Shown piece by piece: positions 41,537 to 51,801 of a DNA stretch of 64,000 nt (position 1 is the stretch's first letter; the number at the start of each line of letters is the position of its first letter). The notes below the pieces were generated by a model. That model saw nothing but the letters and a program-made list of their open reading frames with translations. It searched no databases and was not told the DNA's origin. The position numbers and the translations under genes are program-made. Source of the DNA: Anthracocystis setariae (lineage: Eukaryota; Basidiomycota; Ustilaginomycetes; Ustilaginales; Ustilaginaceae); contig CAKMXJ010000011.1 in the NCBI GenBank assembly GCA_928724745.1, forward strand, positions 62,001 through 126,000, written 5' to 3'.

Positions 41537-43132
41537 ATGGCTGACCAAGAGCTTCAGCAATTTCAGCAGGAAGTGGAGGCCGTCAAGCAGTGGTGGAAGA
41601 ACCCTCGCTTCGCCAACACCACTCGACCCTACACTGCCGAACAGGTGGTCTCGAAACGAGGCACGCTCAAGCAGACCTACCCTTCCGACACCCAAGCCAA
41701 GAAGCTGTGGAAGACGCTCGAGGGCCATGCTGCCAAGGGCACCACCTCGCACACTTACGGTGCGCTTGACCCCGTGCAGGTGACGCAGATGGCAAAGCAC
41801 CTCGAGACCGTCTACGTCTCGGGTTGGCAGTGCTCTTCCACCGCCTCGTCCACCAACGAGCCCGGTCCGGATCTTGCCGACTACCCGTACAACACTGTGC
41901 CGCTCAAGGTGGAGCACCTCTTCATGGCGCAGCTCTTCCACGACCGCAAGCAGCGCGAGGAGCGAAGCAACATGTCGCCCGAGCAGCGTGCCAAGACGCC
42001 CGTGGTCGACTACCTGCGTCCCATTGTGGCCGATGCCGACACGGGTCACGGTGGTCTCACCGCTGTGATGAAGCTCACCAAGCTGTTTGTCGAGAAGGGT
42101 GCGGCAGGTATCCACATTGAGGATCAGGCACCCGGTACCAAGAAGTGCGGTCACATGGCTGGTAAAGTGCTTGTTCCGATCCAGGAGCACATCAACCGTC
42201 TGGTTGCCATCCGTCTTCAGTACGACATCATGGGTGTCGAGAACCTGGTGGTGGCACGAACCGATTCGGAAGCGGCTACGCTGATCACCACCAACGTCGA
42301 CGAGCGTGACCACGCGTTCATCCTGGGTACCACCAACACCAGCCTGGAGCCGCTGGTCGACATTCTGAACCGCGCTGAGGCGGAGGGTGCCGACGGACCC
42401 AAGCTGATCGCACTCGAGGAGCAGTGGCTCGAAAAGGCTCAGCCGGTTCGCTACGGTGACGCGGTGGCTGCCGAGCTGGAGAAGAAGGGCAACAAGGCCG
42501 AGGCTGAAAAGTTCAAGAAGGAGGTGATTGGTATCTCGCTGCTCAAGGCCAAGGCCAAGGCCAAGAGCCTGGGTGTCGAGGTGGGCTTTGACTGGGATGC
42601 GTGCCGTACGCGTGAAGGCTACTACCGTTACCAGGGTGGTACGGACTGCGCGATCAACCGTGCCATCGCCTTTGGCCCGTACGCCGATCTGCTGTGGATG
42701 GAGACCAAGTCGCCGATCCTGGCGCAGGCCAAGGAGTTTGCTGAAGGAGTCAAGGCGGCTCGTCCGCACCAGTGGCTTGCGTACAACCTTTCGCCTTCGT
42801 TTAACTGGGATGCGGCCAAGCTGAGCACGGAGCAGATGAAGAGCTACGTGTGGGATCTGGGCAAGCTGGGATTCGTGTGGCAGTTCATCACGCTGGGTGG
42901 TCTTCACTCGAACGCTTACATCTCGGATCTGTTCGCGGCTGGATTCGCCAAGGAGGGCATGAAGGCGTACGTCGAGATTGTGCAGCGCAAGGAGCGAGAG
43001 ATTGGATGCGATGTTCTTACGCACCAGAAGTGGTCGGGTGCCAACTTTGTCGACGCCTGTCTCAACACGGTGCTCAAGGCGGCTTCCACCTCTGCCATGG
43101 GTAAGGGTGTGACCGAGACTCAGTTCAAGTAA
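41537..43132 (+). CDS. ICL1: Isocitrate lyase (glyoxylate cycle)
   Basis: Cleaves isocitrate to glyoxylate and succinate, allowing growth on acetate and lipids. The ATG at 41537 ([20 protein letters not shown]) gives 531 residues, one exon, usual fungal length. The catalytic loop KKCGHM lies at 202-207 with Cys204. Upstream are [10 protein letters not shown] (the Mg-binding region) and GIHIEDQ. Downstream are [14 protein letters not shown] and [13 protein letters not shown]. The C terminus ends GVTETQFK, which is not a PTS1 tripeptide, so peroxisomal import by that signal is not evident. Expression under carbon derepression is expected from family knowledge; no site was proven. Codon choice drifts from C-ending in the first third to G-ending later. 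Confidence 0.97.
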   Translation: MADQELQQFQQEVEAVKQWWKNPRFANTTRPYTAEQVVSKRGTLKQTYPSDTQAKKLWKTLEGHAAKGTTSHTYGALDPVQVTQMAKHLETVYVSGWQCSSTASSTNEPGPDLADYPYNTVPLKVEHLFMAQLFHDRKQREERSNMSPEQRAKTPVVDYLRPIVADADTGHGGLTAVMKLTKLFVEKGAAGIHIEDQAPGTKKCGHMAGKVLVPIQEHINRLVAIRLQYDIMGVENLVVARTDSEAATLITTNVDERDHAFILGTTNTSLEPLVDILNRAEAEGADGPKLIALEEQWLEKAQPVRYGDAVAAELEKKGNKAEAEKFKKEVIGISLLKAKAKAKSLGVEVGFDWDACRTREGYYRYQGGTDCAINRAIAFGPYADLLWMETKSPILAQAKEFAEGVKAARPHQWLAYNLSPSFNWDAAKLSTEQMKSYVWDLGKLGFVWQFITLGGLHSNAYISDLFAAGFAKEGMKAYVEIVQRKEREIGCDVLTHQKWSGANFVDACLNTVLKAASTSAMGKGVTETQFK

Positions 43133-44383
43133 GAGCGTTTCCACACACCACCTCCTTCATCGCAGCAACATCTGTCCCATGTACACTACCTCGTCGCTCT
43201 CGCTATGACTCTTGCACGTAATCAATCATTGATTCTTTTCTCTTACAAGTCGGTGTGATTGTCTTTCGGATACCGGTTATGGAGCTTGTGTGCCCCACTT
43301 TTGTTATGTTGATTCACATGCTGTGACTTGCTGACGGGTATATGGAGGAATGAATGGCGCCGACAAGCCTAGAGTGGCATGATGCAATCGACACTTATTC
43401 CCCGAGTTCCAGGTTCCGTGATTGACAAAGGTGTGGAACTCGGCGTTGTTTTTTTTCTTCTCTCCTCGATTTGCCTCCGAGATCACCACGGCATGCCGAG
43501 AATCGATTTCATCAACATAAAAACAAAAGAATTCCTGCACTCTTTTTTTTTTTTCGCCTAATTTGGCTGCCCTGCCTTTGCATTATCGGCACATACCCTA
43601 CAGTCCTGTTCAATAATGATGATACTGTAATTTGCCCTGTGATGGACCAAGTTGCATCGATCTCGGTCAACTGTGGGACCAATCAAGAGATGCAGTACAG
43701 TAGTATGGTTGTCAAACGTGTTGTGTTATTGTGCAATCTCTTTTGCCGCCCAACGCCAAGCTCCCCAAATGCATCCATCCGTCCGCGGACACCAACGCTC
43801 TTGATTGGCAACGGCACAGACAAGAGATAAGAGGGTCAGAGTCAACGTACATATTGTAAGTGCAGACGCTCCTGTCAAGATGCCTCGGATTCCTATTCAG
43901 ACAGGCAAGCCAAGGCGAGCGTGTATGTTGCATGTTCGACTTGCTAAGCTAAGCTAAGCTAAGCTAACTATGCCGCGGCATTTCCACGCATTCACCGCGT
44001 CAGTGATCGTTCAGCGCTGCATCACTTTGGCTTTTCCCACGTGGAGCCAAAAGCCCCTCAATCCAATGGTCGAACCAACCAACTTCCGCTTCCACTACTT
44101 CCACTTCCGCTTCCGCTGCCTCCTCCGTCTTCCGCTGATGTTGGTCAGTCTCTCGGTTTGCGCAGCTCGACCCGCACTTGCGCCCTGTCACATCAAGCCG
44201 CCTCGTCACCTTGTCGTCCACCGACGCAGCGCACTTACATCCAAGCTTCCACCTCGCTCCTCGCTCAGCACATTCACATAAATACGTGCTTGTTCTACCC
44301 TCATCCTCCTACCTTCCCCCAACCTCCTTACCCCCAAAGCATCCCGTCCACTCCATTACTCACCGCCAGCTCGCTTTGGCACC
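43133..44383. other. Intergenic region, isocitrate lyase to ABC transporter
   Basis: 1.25 kb between two plus-strand genes. It contains a (GCTAA)n pentamer run at 43942-43968 and CCTTCC-like purine/pyrimidine repeats near 44090-44130 in the likely leader of the ABC gene. No gene was seen. Confidence 0.5.
43942..43968. repeat. (GCTAA)n pentanucleotide repeat
   Basis: About five copies. Seen directly. Confidence 0.9.
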
Positions 44384-46615
44384 ATGGCAACCATCTCCCA
44401 ACATCAACACACGGCGTCGTCCACGTCGCCTTCCAGCTTTGCCGCAGCCCACGACATGCGTTCCGCTTCCTCCCTCTCCACCCCTGCCCCCGCCTCGATG
44501 GTCGAGCCAGTCCGATCCGCATCCTCCAACTCACCGGCCGCCGGACATCACGTCCTGTCCAGCTCCAACACTTTTTCATGGCACAACATCACCTACGATG
44601 TTCTCCTATCCAAAGCTCGACGCAAGCAGATCGAGAAGGGCGACACGTCCTCCCCAACTCCTCCCGCTGAGAAATCGAGCGAAAAGGCGGATGAAGCAGA
44701 GCATGGCACCGTCTCTTCTACGGGTAGCATCGACGAGCCGCTTGCCGAGCATGAACAAGTGTTTTCGCACCTGCCTCGCCTCGATCCCATGCGACGGCGC
44801 GTGCTCAACGGCGTCAGCGGTCACGTCAACAAGGGTGACATGGTCGCCATCCTCGGTGCATCCGGTGCTGGTAAGACCTCGCTTCTTTCCGTGCTTTCGG
44901 CTCGACTCGACAAATCCTCCGACATCGCCGGTCAAGTTCATTTCCAAGGCGCTCCTCGCAACCCGGCCACTTGGAAACGTCTCACTGGCTTTGTCGAGCA
45001 AGACGATCTCATGTTTTCCGCACTCACCGTCAAAGAGACCCTCCAGTATTCGGCTGATCTTCGGCTACCCAACCGCATCTACAGCAAGGCGGAGCGACAA
45101 CAGCGTGTTCAGGATAGCATCTCGATGCTTCGGCTTGACAAGTGCGCCGATACACGCATCGGCGGTCCTAACCAGCGCGGCGTGTCCGGTGGTGAACGAA
45201 AGCGCGTGGCGGTGGGCACCGAACTCGTGGCAGATGTCAGCGTGCTGTTGCTCGACGAACCCACTTCCGGATTGGACGCTTTCGCCGCGTTGAACTTGGT
45301 CAAGAATCTCAAGGATATCACACGCCAACGCGAGCTGTATACGCTCATGACCATCCATCAACCCTCGTGGAATATTTTCAAGCATTTCGATAAAGTCATC
45401 CTGCTGACGCGCGGACAGGTGTATTACTCGGGTCCACCCACCGCTGCTCCCGCGTGGTTCGAGTCGCTCGGACACACGCCTCCCGAAGGCGTCAATCCCG
45501 CCGACTACTATATCACCATTGCGGAAAACTACGAAAAGACCAACGACGCCGAACATCGTGTTCGCGGTCTGCTCACGGCTTGGCGTGAAAACGGAGATGC
45601 GTTCCTCGACTCTCACGCCTCGAAACTGTCCAGTCATGACGAGCTAGCGGCGCAACAGCAGCAGCTGGATCGCAAGTACTCGCGCATCGTGCCCAAGACG
45701 AGCGATGCGGAAGAAGTGGCTGGATCGTGGCCTAATTCGTGGATTCACGAATTGGCGGTGCTGACCCATCGAAACGCCATGCTTGTGTTCAAAGACCCGA
45801 CCATTGTGATCGCGTCGTTTGGACAGAACATTGTTCTGCTGATCATTATCGGGTTTGCGTTCTTCCGTCTCTCGCTCGATCAGGGCGGAGCGCTGGCACG
45901 CATCGGTGCGCTCTTCATTGTGCCCGTCAACGCATCCTTCGCTGTGCTGTTCCCGATCCTGGCCATCTTCCCACTGCAACGCAACATCATGTTGCGCGAA
46001 CGCTCGGCGGGCACCTACCGAATCTCATCGTTCTACCTGTCCAAGATCTTGACCGAGGTGCCGAACCAACTGGTGCAGCGCATCATCTTCTACTCGGTGG
46101 TGTACTGGATGATTGGGCTGCAGCAGAGTGCGGCGCATTTTTTCATCTGGTTGGCCATCAATGTGTTGCAGATCCTGACGGCGATTGGGTTGGGCTTGGT
46201 GATCGGGTGTAGTGCATCGAGCATCGAGCTGGCCAATGTGTTTGCGCCGGTGATCAACGTCATCTTTCTGCTATTCGGCGGAAATCTGTTGCCATTGTCG
46301 TCGATCCCACCTTGGTTCATCTGGTTGCATTGGATTTCGCCTATCACATACACGTATTCGGCGCTGGCGCAGAACGAGTTTAGAAACCTCGAGTTCACTT
46401 GCGCCGCCCAAAGTCAGCAGTGCTACAGGTCCGGTCAGGATGTGTTGAATCAGTACGACTTGCAACGCTTTACCATCGCCGAGAACGCAGGTTTCCTCGG
46501 CGCCATCACAACAGTGTTCCTACTGCTCGGTTATGTGTTCCTCCGTTGGTTGGGTAGACCCAGCTTCCGCTATGTCCAGCCCAAGAAAAGTCTCGCCGAA
46601 TCATCATCCACCTAG
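44384..46615 (+). CDS. ABCG-type half-size ABC transporter
   Basis: ATP-driven membrane exporter, 743 residues, one exon, NBD-TMD order typical of the ABCG (White) subfamily. The N-terminal ~125 residues are Ser-rich. Walker A is GASGAGKT (158-165), the signature is VSGGERKR (267-274) and Walker B is LLLDEP (288-293), followed by TSGLDAF. Six membrane segments follow from about residue 480, including NIVLLIIIGFAFFRLSL. The conserved extracellular region before the last helix carries the Cys-containing sequence FTCAAQSQQCYR. Being a half-transporter, it must dimerise. Substrate is unknown; fungal relatives handle sterols, lipids or small metabolites. Confidence 0.94.
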   Translation: MATISQHQHTASSTSPSSFAAAHDMRSASSLSTPAPASMVEPVRSASSNSPAAGHHVLSSSNTFSWHNITYDVLLSKARRKQIEKGDTSSPTPPAEKSSEKADEAEHGTVSSTGSIDEPLAEHEQVFSHLPRLDPMRRRVLNGVSGHVNKGDMVAILGASGAGKTSLLSVLSARLDKSSDIAGQVHFQGAPRNPATWKRLTGFVEQDDLMFSALTVKETLQYSADLRLPNRIYSKAERQQRVQDSISMLRLDKCADTRIGGPNQRGVSGGERKRVAVGTELVADVSVLLLDEPTSGLDAFAALNLVKNLKDITRQRELYTLMTIHQPSWNIFKHFDKVILLTRGQVYYSGPPTAAPAWFESLGHTPPEGVNPADYYITIAENYEKTNDAEHRVRGLLTAWRENGDAFLDSHASKLSSHDELAAQQQQLDRKYSRIVPKTSDAEEVAGSWPNSWIHELAVLTHRNAMLVFKDPTIVIASFGQNIVLLIIIGFAFFRLSLDQGGALARIGALFIVPVNASFAVLFPILAIFPLQRNIMLRERSAGTYRISSFYLSKILTEVPNQLVQRIIFYSVVYWMIGLQQSAAHFFIWLAINVLQILTAIGLGLVIGCSASSIELANVFAPVINVIFLLFGGNLLPLSSIPPWFIWLHWISPITYTYSALAQNEFRNLEFTCAAQSQQCYRSGQDVLNQYDLQRFTIAENAGFLGAITTVFLLLGYVFLRWLGRPSFRYVQPKKSLAESSST

Positions 46616-46773
46616 TCTTTCTCTCTTCCCTTTAGTATACCATGGTCCTTTTTGGTTTTCACTCGTAGGGTTGCTTGATGGTAACAACATTGCCTTTTTT
46701 TTAAAAAAAAAACTTTGTCACACATGTCTGTGGTCCAACGGGCAAAAGGGGACAAGAGGGGGGGAGGGGGGGA

Positions 46774-48969
46774 TTAATTACCGTTAAGTTTGACACTGAG
46801 GAACATTCTCTCGGCATGCAATGCGCCTAATCCGAACATGCGATCGAACAACAATTGGACCCACCCTCTAGCTGTACCCTGACATGCACTTAGAGGGAGG
46901 AAACTGGCACCATCGAGATCCCTCAACTGTCTGAAGATCACGCTAGGTTGTGGCGGACCCCATTTCAAAGCGCCCGCATAGGCTGCTTGCCATTTTTCAT
47001 GCAACAACCTGGCACAGTTGTTTGGATCGGCACAATTGACATGACACTCGTAATCCCATGCGGGATTCGCCAGACCTAGCTTGAGCAATCGTTCCAGAAA
47101 CCATGTTCGTTTTCGTTCGAGCTTCAAAAGCGTTTCCTTGGAGAGGCATTCGAGTTCATCGGGTTCCCAGGCGGCAAAATTATCGAGAACGTGTCGTGAA
47201 GCTTCCTTATACACATCATCGAGCGAATGTAGTTCGGCAAGATGCATTGCCTCGATAGGTCTTCCCGCCAACGAGGCTCGCAAAAACGTAACGCACGATC
47301 GCCGTAGATACGGCACCTGAAACTTGTCCGAAAATCGTAACAGCGGTCCACAGTTCCACCACGTCACCGACAGATCCAGATGCGGATACACGTGGAACAG
47401 GAAATCATGAAACGTCCCCGCCGCCTCCTCCTCCAGATCCACCACCGCAACCACATCCTTGTAGCGCAAGCCCAATTTGCGCTCCGTCCCCGCCTCGCAG
47501 TGCACTTTGGTGCAACCGATGAACGCACCTTCCGATGCAGCTCGCTGACGAACATACTCGGCACTTGGTCGACGAGAGAGCGGCGGTGTCGCCAACGTTT
47601 CCAGTCTTTCCAACCGTCCAAGGGCCGGACTACTGTGCGAGTGAACGTGAGATGCACCGCCTGCCTGCACAGACGCCTTGCTCGACGCCACCGTAGGCTC
47701 ACCCGTCAACATGGACGCTTTGCCTGCGCCCCTCTTTGAAACCACCGGCCCCTTTGGCGAAGCTTCCAACTTACGCAGCGTCAATCGTGCGGCTAGGTGC
47801 TTCGATTTCGACCGCACTTGGCGCAGACTCACAGCGCTTCGCCGCCGCTGTGCCTCTTTCGTCGGCGATGACTTCCCATCGCACAAAGACCGCGGCAAGC
47901 TCTCTTCCACCCTACCCATCGCCTCTCCCCTTTCAGCCTCGCTGTCTTCATCCTGGTAGCTCTCACTGTCCGACGCTACCCCTTCTTTAGGTACTGGATT
48001 CGAGGTTTCTTCTGGCAAACTCGGTTCTTGGAGCGGATCTGCAGACAAAGTCGAGCTCCCAGGTGGAGGCGAAGAGCTCGTTTGCTCATCATTCTGACTC
48101 CAAAGTGCACTGTGATACGAAGCACACGGTGCGCTACGTGGTTGAGCGCTATCGTTCGAGCGACTTGCATCGATCTCGCTTCCGAGTCCATCGCTTGCCA
48201 GCACATCGACAGGTGTATGCGCAACGGCGAGAGGTGCTTGCTTGGAATGCATCGCATCGTCGCCTCGGCTAACATGCTCGGTCAGCGACAGCTCAGTTTC
48301 AACGTCGTCAATTTTGGCTTTGGTTAGCCTGTCTTGAAGCGTTGCACCAGGTTCCGCGCGGGTGTTGGTTTGAGCCTGTCGAGGGACATGTGCGCGCCCA
48401 ATCGGTTGCATCTCCTCGTGTGCATCTTGGTGATGCAACAGCTGAGACAGACTCGACTCTTTCCAGTCTCCCTGCAGGATCGAAGTGAAGAAGGGACTTG
48501 AGAAGAGCAAGATGTGCTTGTGCACAAAGAAATCGACGCCTTCCACGCGCACCAGCACGTCTCCTCTATTGTCGGCATCGCTGCGAAAGGAGGGATGGAC
48601 CGCAAATTCGTGATGCGTGTGCGAAATGGATGCGAGCGGATAGTTTGTGTTCTTGCGAGCTAGTCCGCTGGACCATGTTTTCGACGTCGAGATGTTCTCT
48701 CGAGTGGACACTGGCACGGCTGCGGTGGGTTGCGATACAGCCTGCTGGAAGCCAGTTCGATGGGCGTTTCGGTAACCAAGCGAGGGCTGCATGTTACGAC
48801 GATCGTGAGAAGCAGTGTCCGATGATCGGGAAGCATGGCGATTGACGGCAGAGATGGCGCCATCGAGATGGTTGATTGTGGAGAGGCTGGGCGGGGCCAA
48901 GACGGTTGGACGCCGAGAGATGAGCGCCGGCACCGAACTGTTGGACGAGGTTGCGTTGTTGCCGGTCAT
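46774..48969 (-). CDS. BTB/POZ-domain protein with the domain split by a long insertion
   Basis: 731 residues, ATG at 48969, one exon. A BTB first half is at about 136-173: DVLVRVEGVDFFVHKHILLF, then SSPFFTSILQGDWKESS. About 320 Ser/Glu-rich residues follow. The matching second half is near 495-575: YKDVVAVVDLEEEAAGTFHD, FLFHVYPHLDLSVTWWN, then LLRFSDKFQVPYLRRSCVTF. After that comes a BACK-like helical tail (EAMHLAELHSLDDVYKEASR) and a Cys-containing end. Related fungal BTB proteins often have BTB plus this tail and may act as adaptors, possibly for CUL3. That role is only suggested here. It converges with the ABC transporter across ~158 bp that contain an A-rich tract and a G tract. Confidence 0.85.
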   Translation of the reverse strand: MTGNNATSSNSSVPALISRRPTVLAPPSLSTINHLDGAISAVNRHASRSSDTASHDRRNMQPSLGYRNAHRTGFQQAVSQPTAAVPVSTRENISTSKTWSSGLARKNTNYPLASISHTHHEFAVHPSFRSDADNRGDVLVRVEGVDFFVHKHILLFSSPFFTSILQGDWKESSLSQLLHHQDAHEEMQPIGRAHVPRQAQTNTRAEPGATLQDRLTKAKIDDVETELSLTEHVSRGDDAMHSKQAPLAVAHTPVDVLASDGLGSEIDASRSNDSAQPRSAPCASYHSALWSQNDEQTSSSPPPGSSTLSADPLQEPSLPEETSNPVPKEGVASDSESYQDEDSEAERGEAMGRVEESLPRSLCDGKSSPTKEAQRRRSAVSLRQVRSKSKHLAARLTLRKLEASPKGPVVSKRGAGKASMLTGEPTVASSKASVQAGGASHVHSHSSPALGRLERLETLATPPLSRRPSAEYVRQRAASEGAFIGCTKVHCEAGTERKLGLRYKDVVAVVDLEEEAAGTFHDFLFHVYPHLDLSVTWWNCGPLLRFSDKFQVPYLRRSCVTFLRASLAGRPIEAMHLAELHSLDDVYKEASRHVLDNFAAWEPDELECLSKETLLKLERKRTWFLERLLKLGLANPAWDYECHVNCADPNNCARLLHEKWQAAYAGALKWGPPQPSVIFRQLRDLDGASFLPLSACQGTARGWVQLLFDRMFGLGALHAERMFLSVKLNGN

Positions 48970-49532
48970 TGTTTAGATGACAAGATGCTCGCCGCGTTGT
49001 TCTGGTATGTCGTTGTGGTCTTGGCCAATCCGAGACGATCGCAGCACAACGACGATAATCAGGCCGAGGAGAGATTAGCGTGGCAGCTGCTCAGGATGAC
49101 ATCTGTGCCGAGCACGCCGAGCGCTTGTTACCTAGCCACACAGGTAGCTGTATCTTCTGGCGTCTAGCTTGCGAGCCGTGATCGCAGAGCCCAAGATTGC
49201 GATTGGAATGGTAATATGAGGTCAGGAGCCATCAGAGTGCCAATCGAAAGACAAAAGAAAGCGTGTCGCTGAAAACGCACAGACGGATTTATTATACTGT
49301 AACTCAGCTGCACGCCTGCAGCTCACCGGTACTGGACCCTGAACTTTCAGCACCAACCTCGTCTTCTTCACTACTCAACACCAACCGTAATCTTGCCTGG
49401 ACATATCGAAGATCTCATCATCCTGATCCGTGCTAGATCACATTTCGTGTTGAATTGCGAGGGTATCTGGGGAATAGGAATCCATGCAGTGATTTTGGCA
49501 GAACAAGGGGGGGGCTAAGGGGCATGCAAAGA
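48970..49532. other. Spacer between BTB gene 5' end and CWC25 3' end
   Basis: 563 bp between two minus-strand genes. A G tract lies at 49506-49511. Nothing else was seen. Confidence 0.5.
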
Positions 49533-50912
49533 TCAATCGTCAAGGCGCTGCAGCTTTCCCCGCTCCCTCCTCATGCGCTCGGAAAGGTCTACATTGTTGC
49601 CAAGCGTTTGTCGCTGTTGATCAACTAGGAAGCCTCCCTTGCCATCGCTGCGACCCTTTACGCGTGCATCGAGCAGCTTTTGGCGCAACTCGGCCTCCTT
49701 GCGTTGCTGCTCTGCTTCTTCCTGGTTGATCTTGCTGACGTACAAGCTGCGTTGCTCCTGCATGGTTTTGGCGTTATCCTCCATCTCTCGAAGCTTTTGT
49801 TGGCGGAGTTCTTCTTTGCGCTTCTCTTCTTCCTCGCGGTCAAGGGCAGCTGTTGAAGGTCGAGCATGGTGGTTGCTACGACTGCGGTCGCGATTGTCAT
49901 GACTGGGCCAGTCACGAGAACGGGACGGCGGCGCGTCGTACGTTGGACGAGCACGGACTGGTGAGCGGCTGCGGCTTGGTGAGTGTGTGCTTTGGCGCGG
50001 CGTTGGGTCGTCATTACGACTCGTGCTTGCGTGTGCAGAATTGGCGTTCCGAGAGGAGCGATCATCTGCACCACCACGGCGCGAAGAAGGCGAGCGAGGA
50101 CGCTCTTCGTGACGGCGACGATCATGATGCTCGTCCGCATGGTGTCTTCTGGAAGATCGATGCTCGTCCCGATGACGACGCTGGTGAGAAGACTCTGCAT
50201 CCTGCCGACGCGGGCTGTCTTCTCGATGTCGATGCCTTGTTTCTCTGTCCTCCCTGCGCCGATGCGAGCTACCATCGTCACGCGACGTGTGATGCCGTGA
50301 CGAAGTGTGACTGCGGTGGTGGTGGTGGTGGTCGTCGTCGTCGTCGTCGTGATGCCTGCGTCGCTTCTCCTGCTTCCTGCGCCGCCTTTCTTCTTTGCTG
50401 TCCTTATCTAGCCAGGCCTGCTCCTTCAACTTACGAAGCCGTGCCGGATCTCGCAAGAGAGCTTCATAAGCTGCCTGCTCCTGTTGCTTGATGGCGAGCA
50501 TGGGATCTTCGCGAACCTTGGCTGCCAGATCGCGCGCAGAGTTGGCGTTTTGCAGCGAGATTGGACCGTTCGAGGTGTTTTTTGAGACCTTCTCTGCTTC
50601 ATCTCCCTGCAACAGCTTGTCCACTCGCTTCTTGCCCAGTAGATACTCTTCCATTTCTGCTGCCGACTTGGATCCGGTGGTTGCCGGGGTGGCATACATC
50701 CAATCGACTCTGTCGATGCGCTTCTTTCCGCCCGCCTCTTGCTGGAGTCGCTGGAGCTCTTGCATTTCGCGTTCTTGTTCTCGTTCGCGGCGGAGCTCTT
50801 CGAGCTTCTTGCGCTCTTCGAGGGCGGCCTTCTCCCTCTTCCAGACCCTCTCCTGATTCACCTGCAGGAGAGGGTGCCACGACTTTTTCATGTTGAGATC
50901 TCCGCCTCCCAT
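49533..50912 (-). CDS. CWC25: Pre-mRNA splicing factor CWC25
   Basis: Spliceosomal protein that promotes the first catalytic step after Prp2 remodelling. The ATG at 50912 (MGGGDLNMKKSWHPLLQVNQ) gives 459 residues. The frame runs further upstream without an ATG. The N-terminal Cir_N block (KSWHPLLQVNQERVWKREKA) leads into a long charged coiled coil. The CWC25 block is GGKKRIDRVDWMYATPATTG, then AEMEEYLLGKKRVDKLLQGD. The middle is a highly charged RS/RH/RD-rich region with His and Asp runs (DDDDDDHHHHHRSH). The C terminus has another coiled coil and ends RMRRERGKLQRLDD. Length matches basidiomycete and ascomycete homologues. It is divergent from RPB2. Confidence 0.95.
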   Translation of the reverse strand: MGGGDLNMKKSWHPLLQVNQERVWKREKAALEERKKLEELRREREQEREMQELQRLQQEAGGKKRIDRVDWMYATPATTGSKSAAEMEEYLLGKKRVDKLLQGDEAEKVSKNTSNGPISLQNANSARDLAAKVREDPMLAIKQQEQAAYEALLRDPARLRKLKEQAWLDKDSKEERRRRKQEKRRRHHDDDDDDHHHHHRSHTSSRHHTSRDDGSSHRRREDRETRHRHREDSPRRQDAESSHQRRHRDEHRSSRRHHADEHHDRRRHEERPRSPSSRRGGADDRSSRNANSAHASTSRNDDPTPRQSTHSPSRSRSPVRARPTYDAPPSRSRDWPSHDNRDRSRSNHHARPSTAALDREEEEKRKEELRQQKLREMEDNAKTMQEQRSLYVSKINQEEAEQQRKEAELRQKLLDARVKGRSDGKGGFLVDQQRQTLGNNVDLSERMRRERGKLQRLDD

Positions 50913-51801
50913 CTTGATCGAGACGGCACGCGGGCCAGAGGATAGACAGGCTCTCCGTCCACCGATACGATGTGTCAAGCGAGATTTGCGTTGGGTCCAG
51001 GATGACAGTGATGGTGGCAAGCAAAGGGGAAGTATACGTGTCGAAAGTGTCCAAAACACTGAGCATTGCAGAAATGAATAACCGAAGAAATTCAATCTGT
51101 CTCGCACGAGAAAAGAAAAAAAAGAAAAGAAAAACTGGAGCGGTTGTTGGTCGCGGCGCAGTGACTGTAAAATGGCAGAAAAGGAACAAGGCGCGCTCAG
51201 TCTACGCTGCACTGCACTACACTACACTGCACTACACTGCACTGCACTGCACTGCATTTCACCTGAGCTGAACTGAGCGGAACTGAGCAAAGCGAAGCGA
51301 TGCCAGAAAAGCGAGACCGCGCCAACTCGGAACAACTGCGAATGGGGCGCCATTCGGTGGTGATGCGATGCTACCTTCTCTCCACCGTCATCAACCCATC
51401 CCTTCCCCCTACCGTTTCCCTTCCGCATTCTGTTGCTTTTGCAACTCGAGCCTCTGATCCGCTCAATCACTTTGCAACCGACCATCCAACAACACTCGCG
51501 CCGGTGCTCGTCGACTGCGTTCGATCACGCTCTTTTCTTCTCCTTCTTCTTCTTCTTCTTTTTCTTCTTCTTCTTCTTCTTTTCCTCTTCTTTTTTTTTT
51601 CCCCATTTCGCTTTTCGCTAGGTTTAGATCGCAGTATCGTCAGCGCAGCGTACTTCAACCCGCATTGTTCGCGGCCGTCCGGCTTCTCAGCTGATCCAAT
51701 AACATCTTCCTTGCAAGTTTGCTTCGAATCGTGGCGTCAGCTCCAGCTCTTTCGGTTCTTTTCAACCCCGTGACGCCGCGTGAGCGTTCACACTTGCAAT
51801 C
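50913..51801. promoter_or_regulatory. Divergent promoter region, CWC25 and RPB2
   Basis: 889 bp between two divergent gene-expression genes. It contains a pentamer tract of CTGCA/CTACA type at 51206-51256 and a long pyrimidine (TTC)n tract at 51536-51602 in the probable RPB2 leader. No TATA box is evident. Confidence 0.5.
51206..51256. repeat. (CACTG/CACTA)n pentanucleotide repeat
   Basis: About ten tandem pentamers alternating between CTGCA and CTACA. It belongs to the same compositional family as the ACAGT repeats. Confidence 0.9.

Noticed and set aside
41531..43144. 537-codon minus-strand open frame opposite isocitrate lyase
   Set aside because: Antisense shadow of a strongly biased gene; no recognisable domain.
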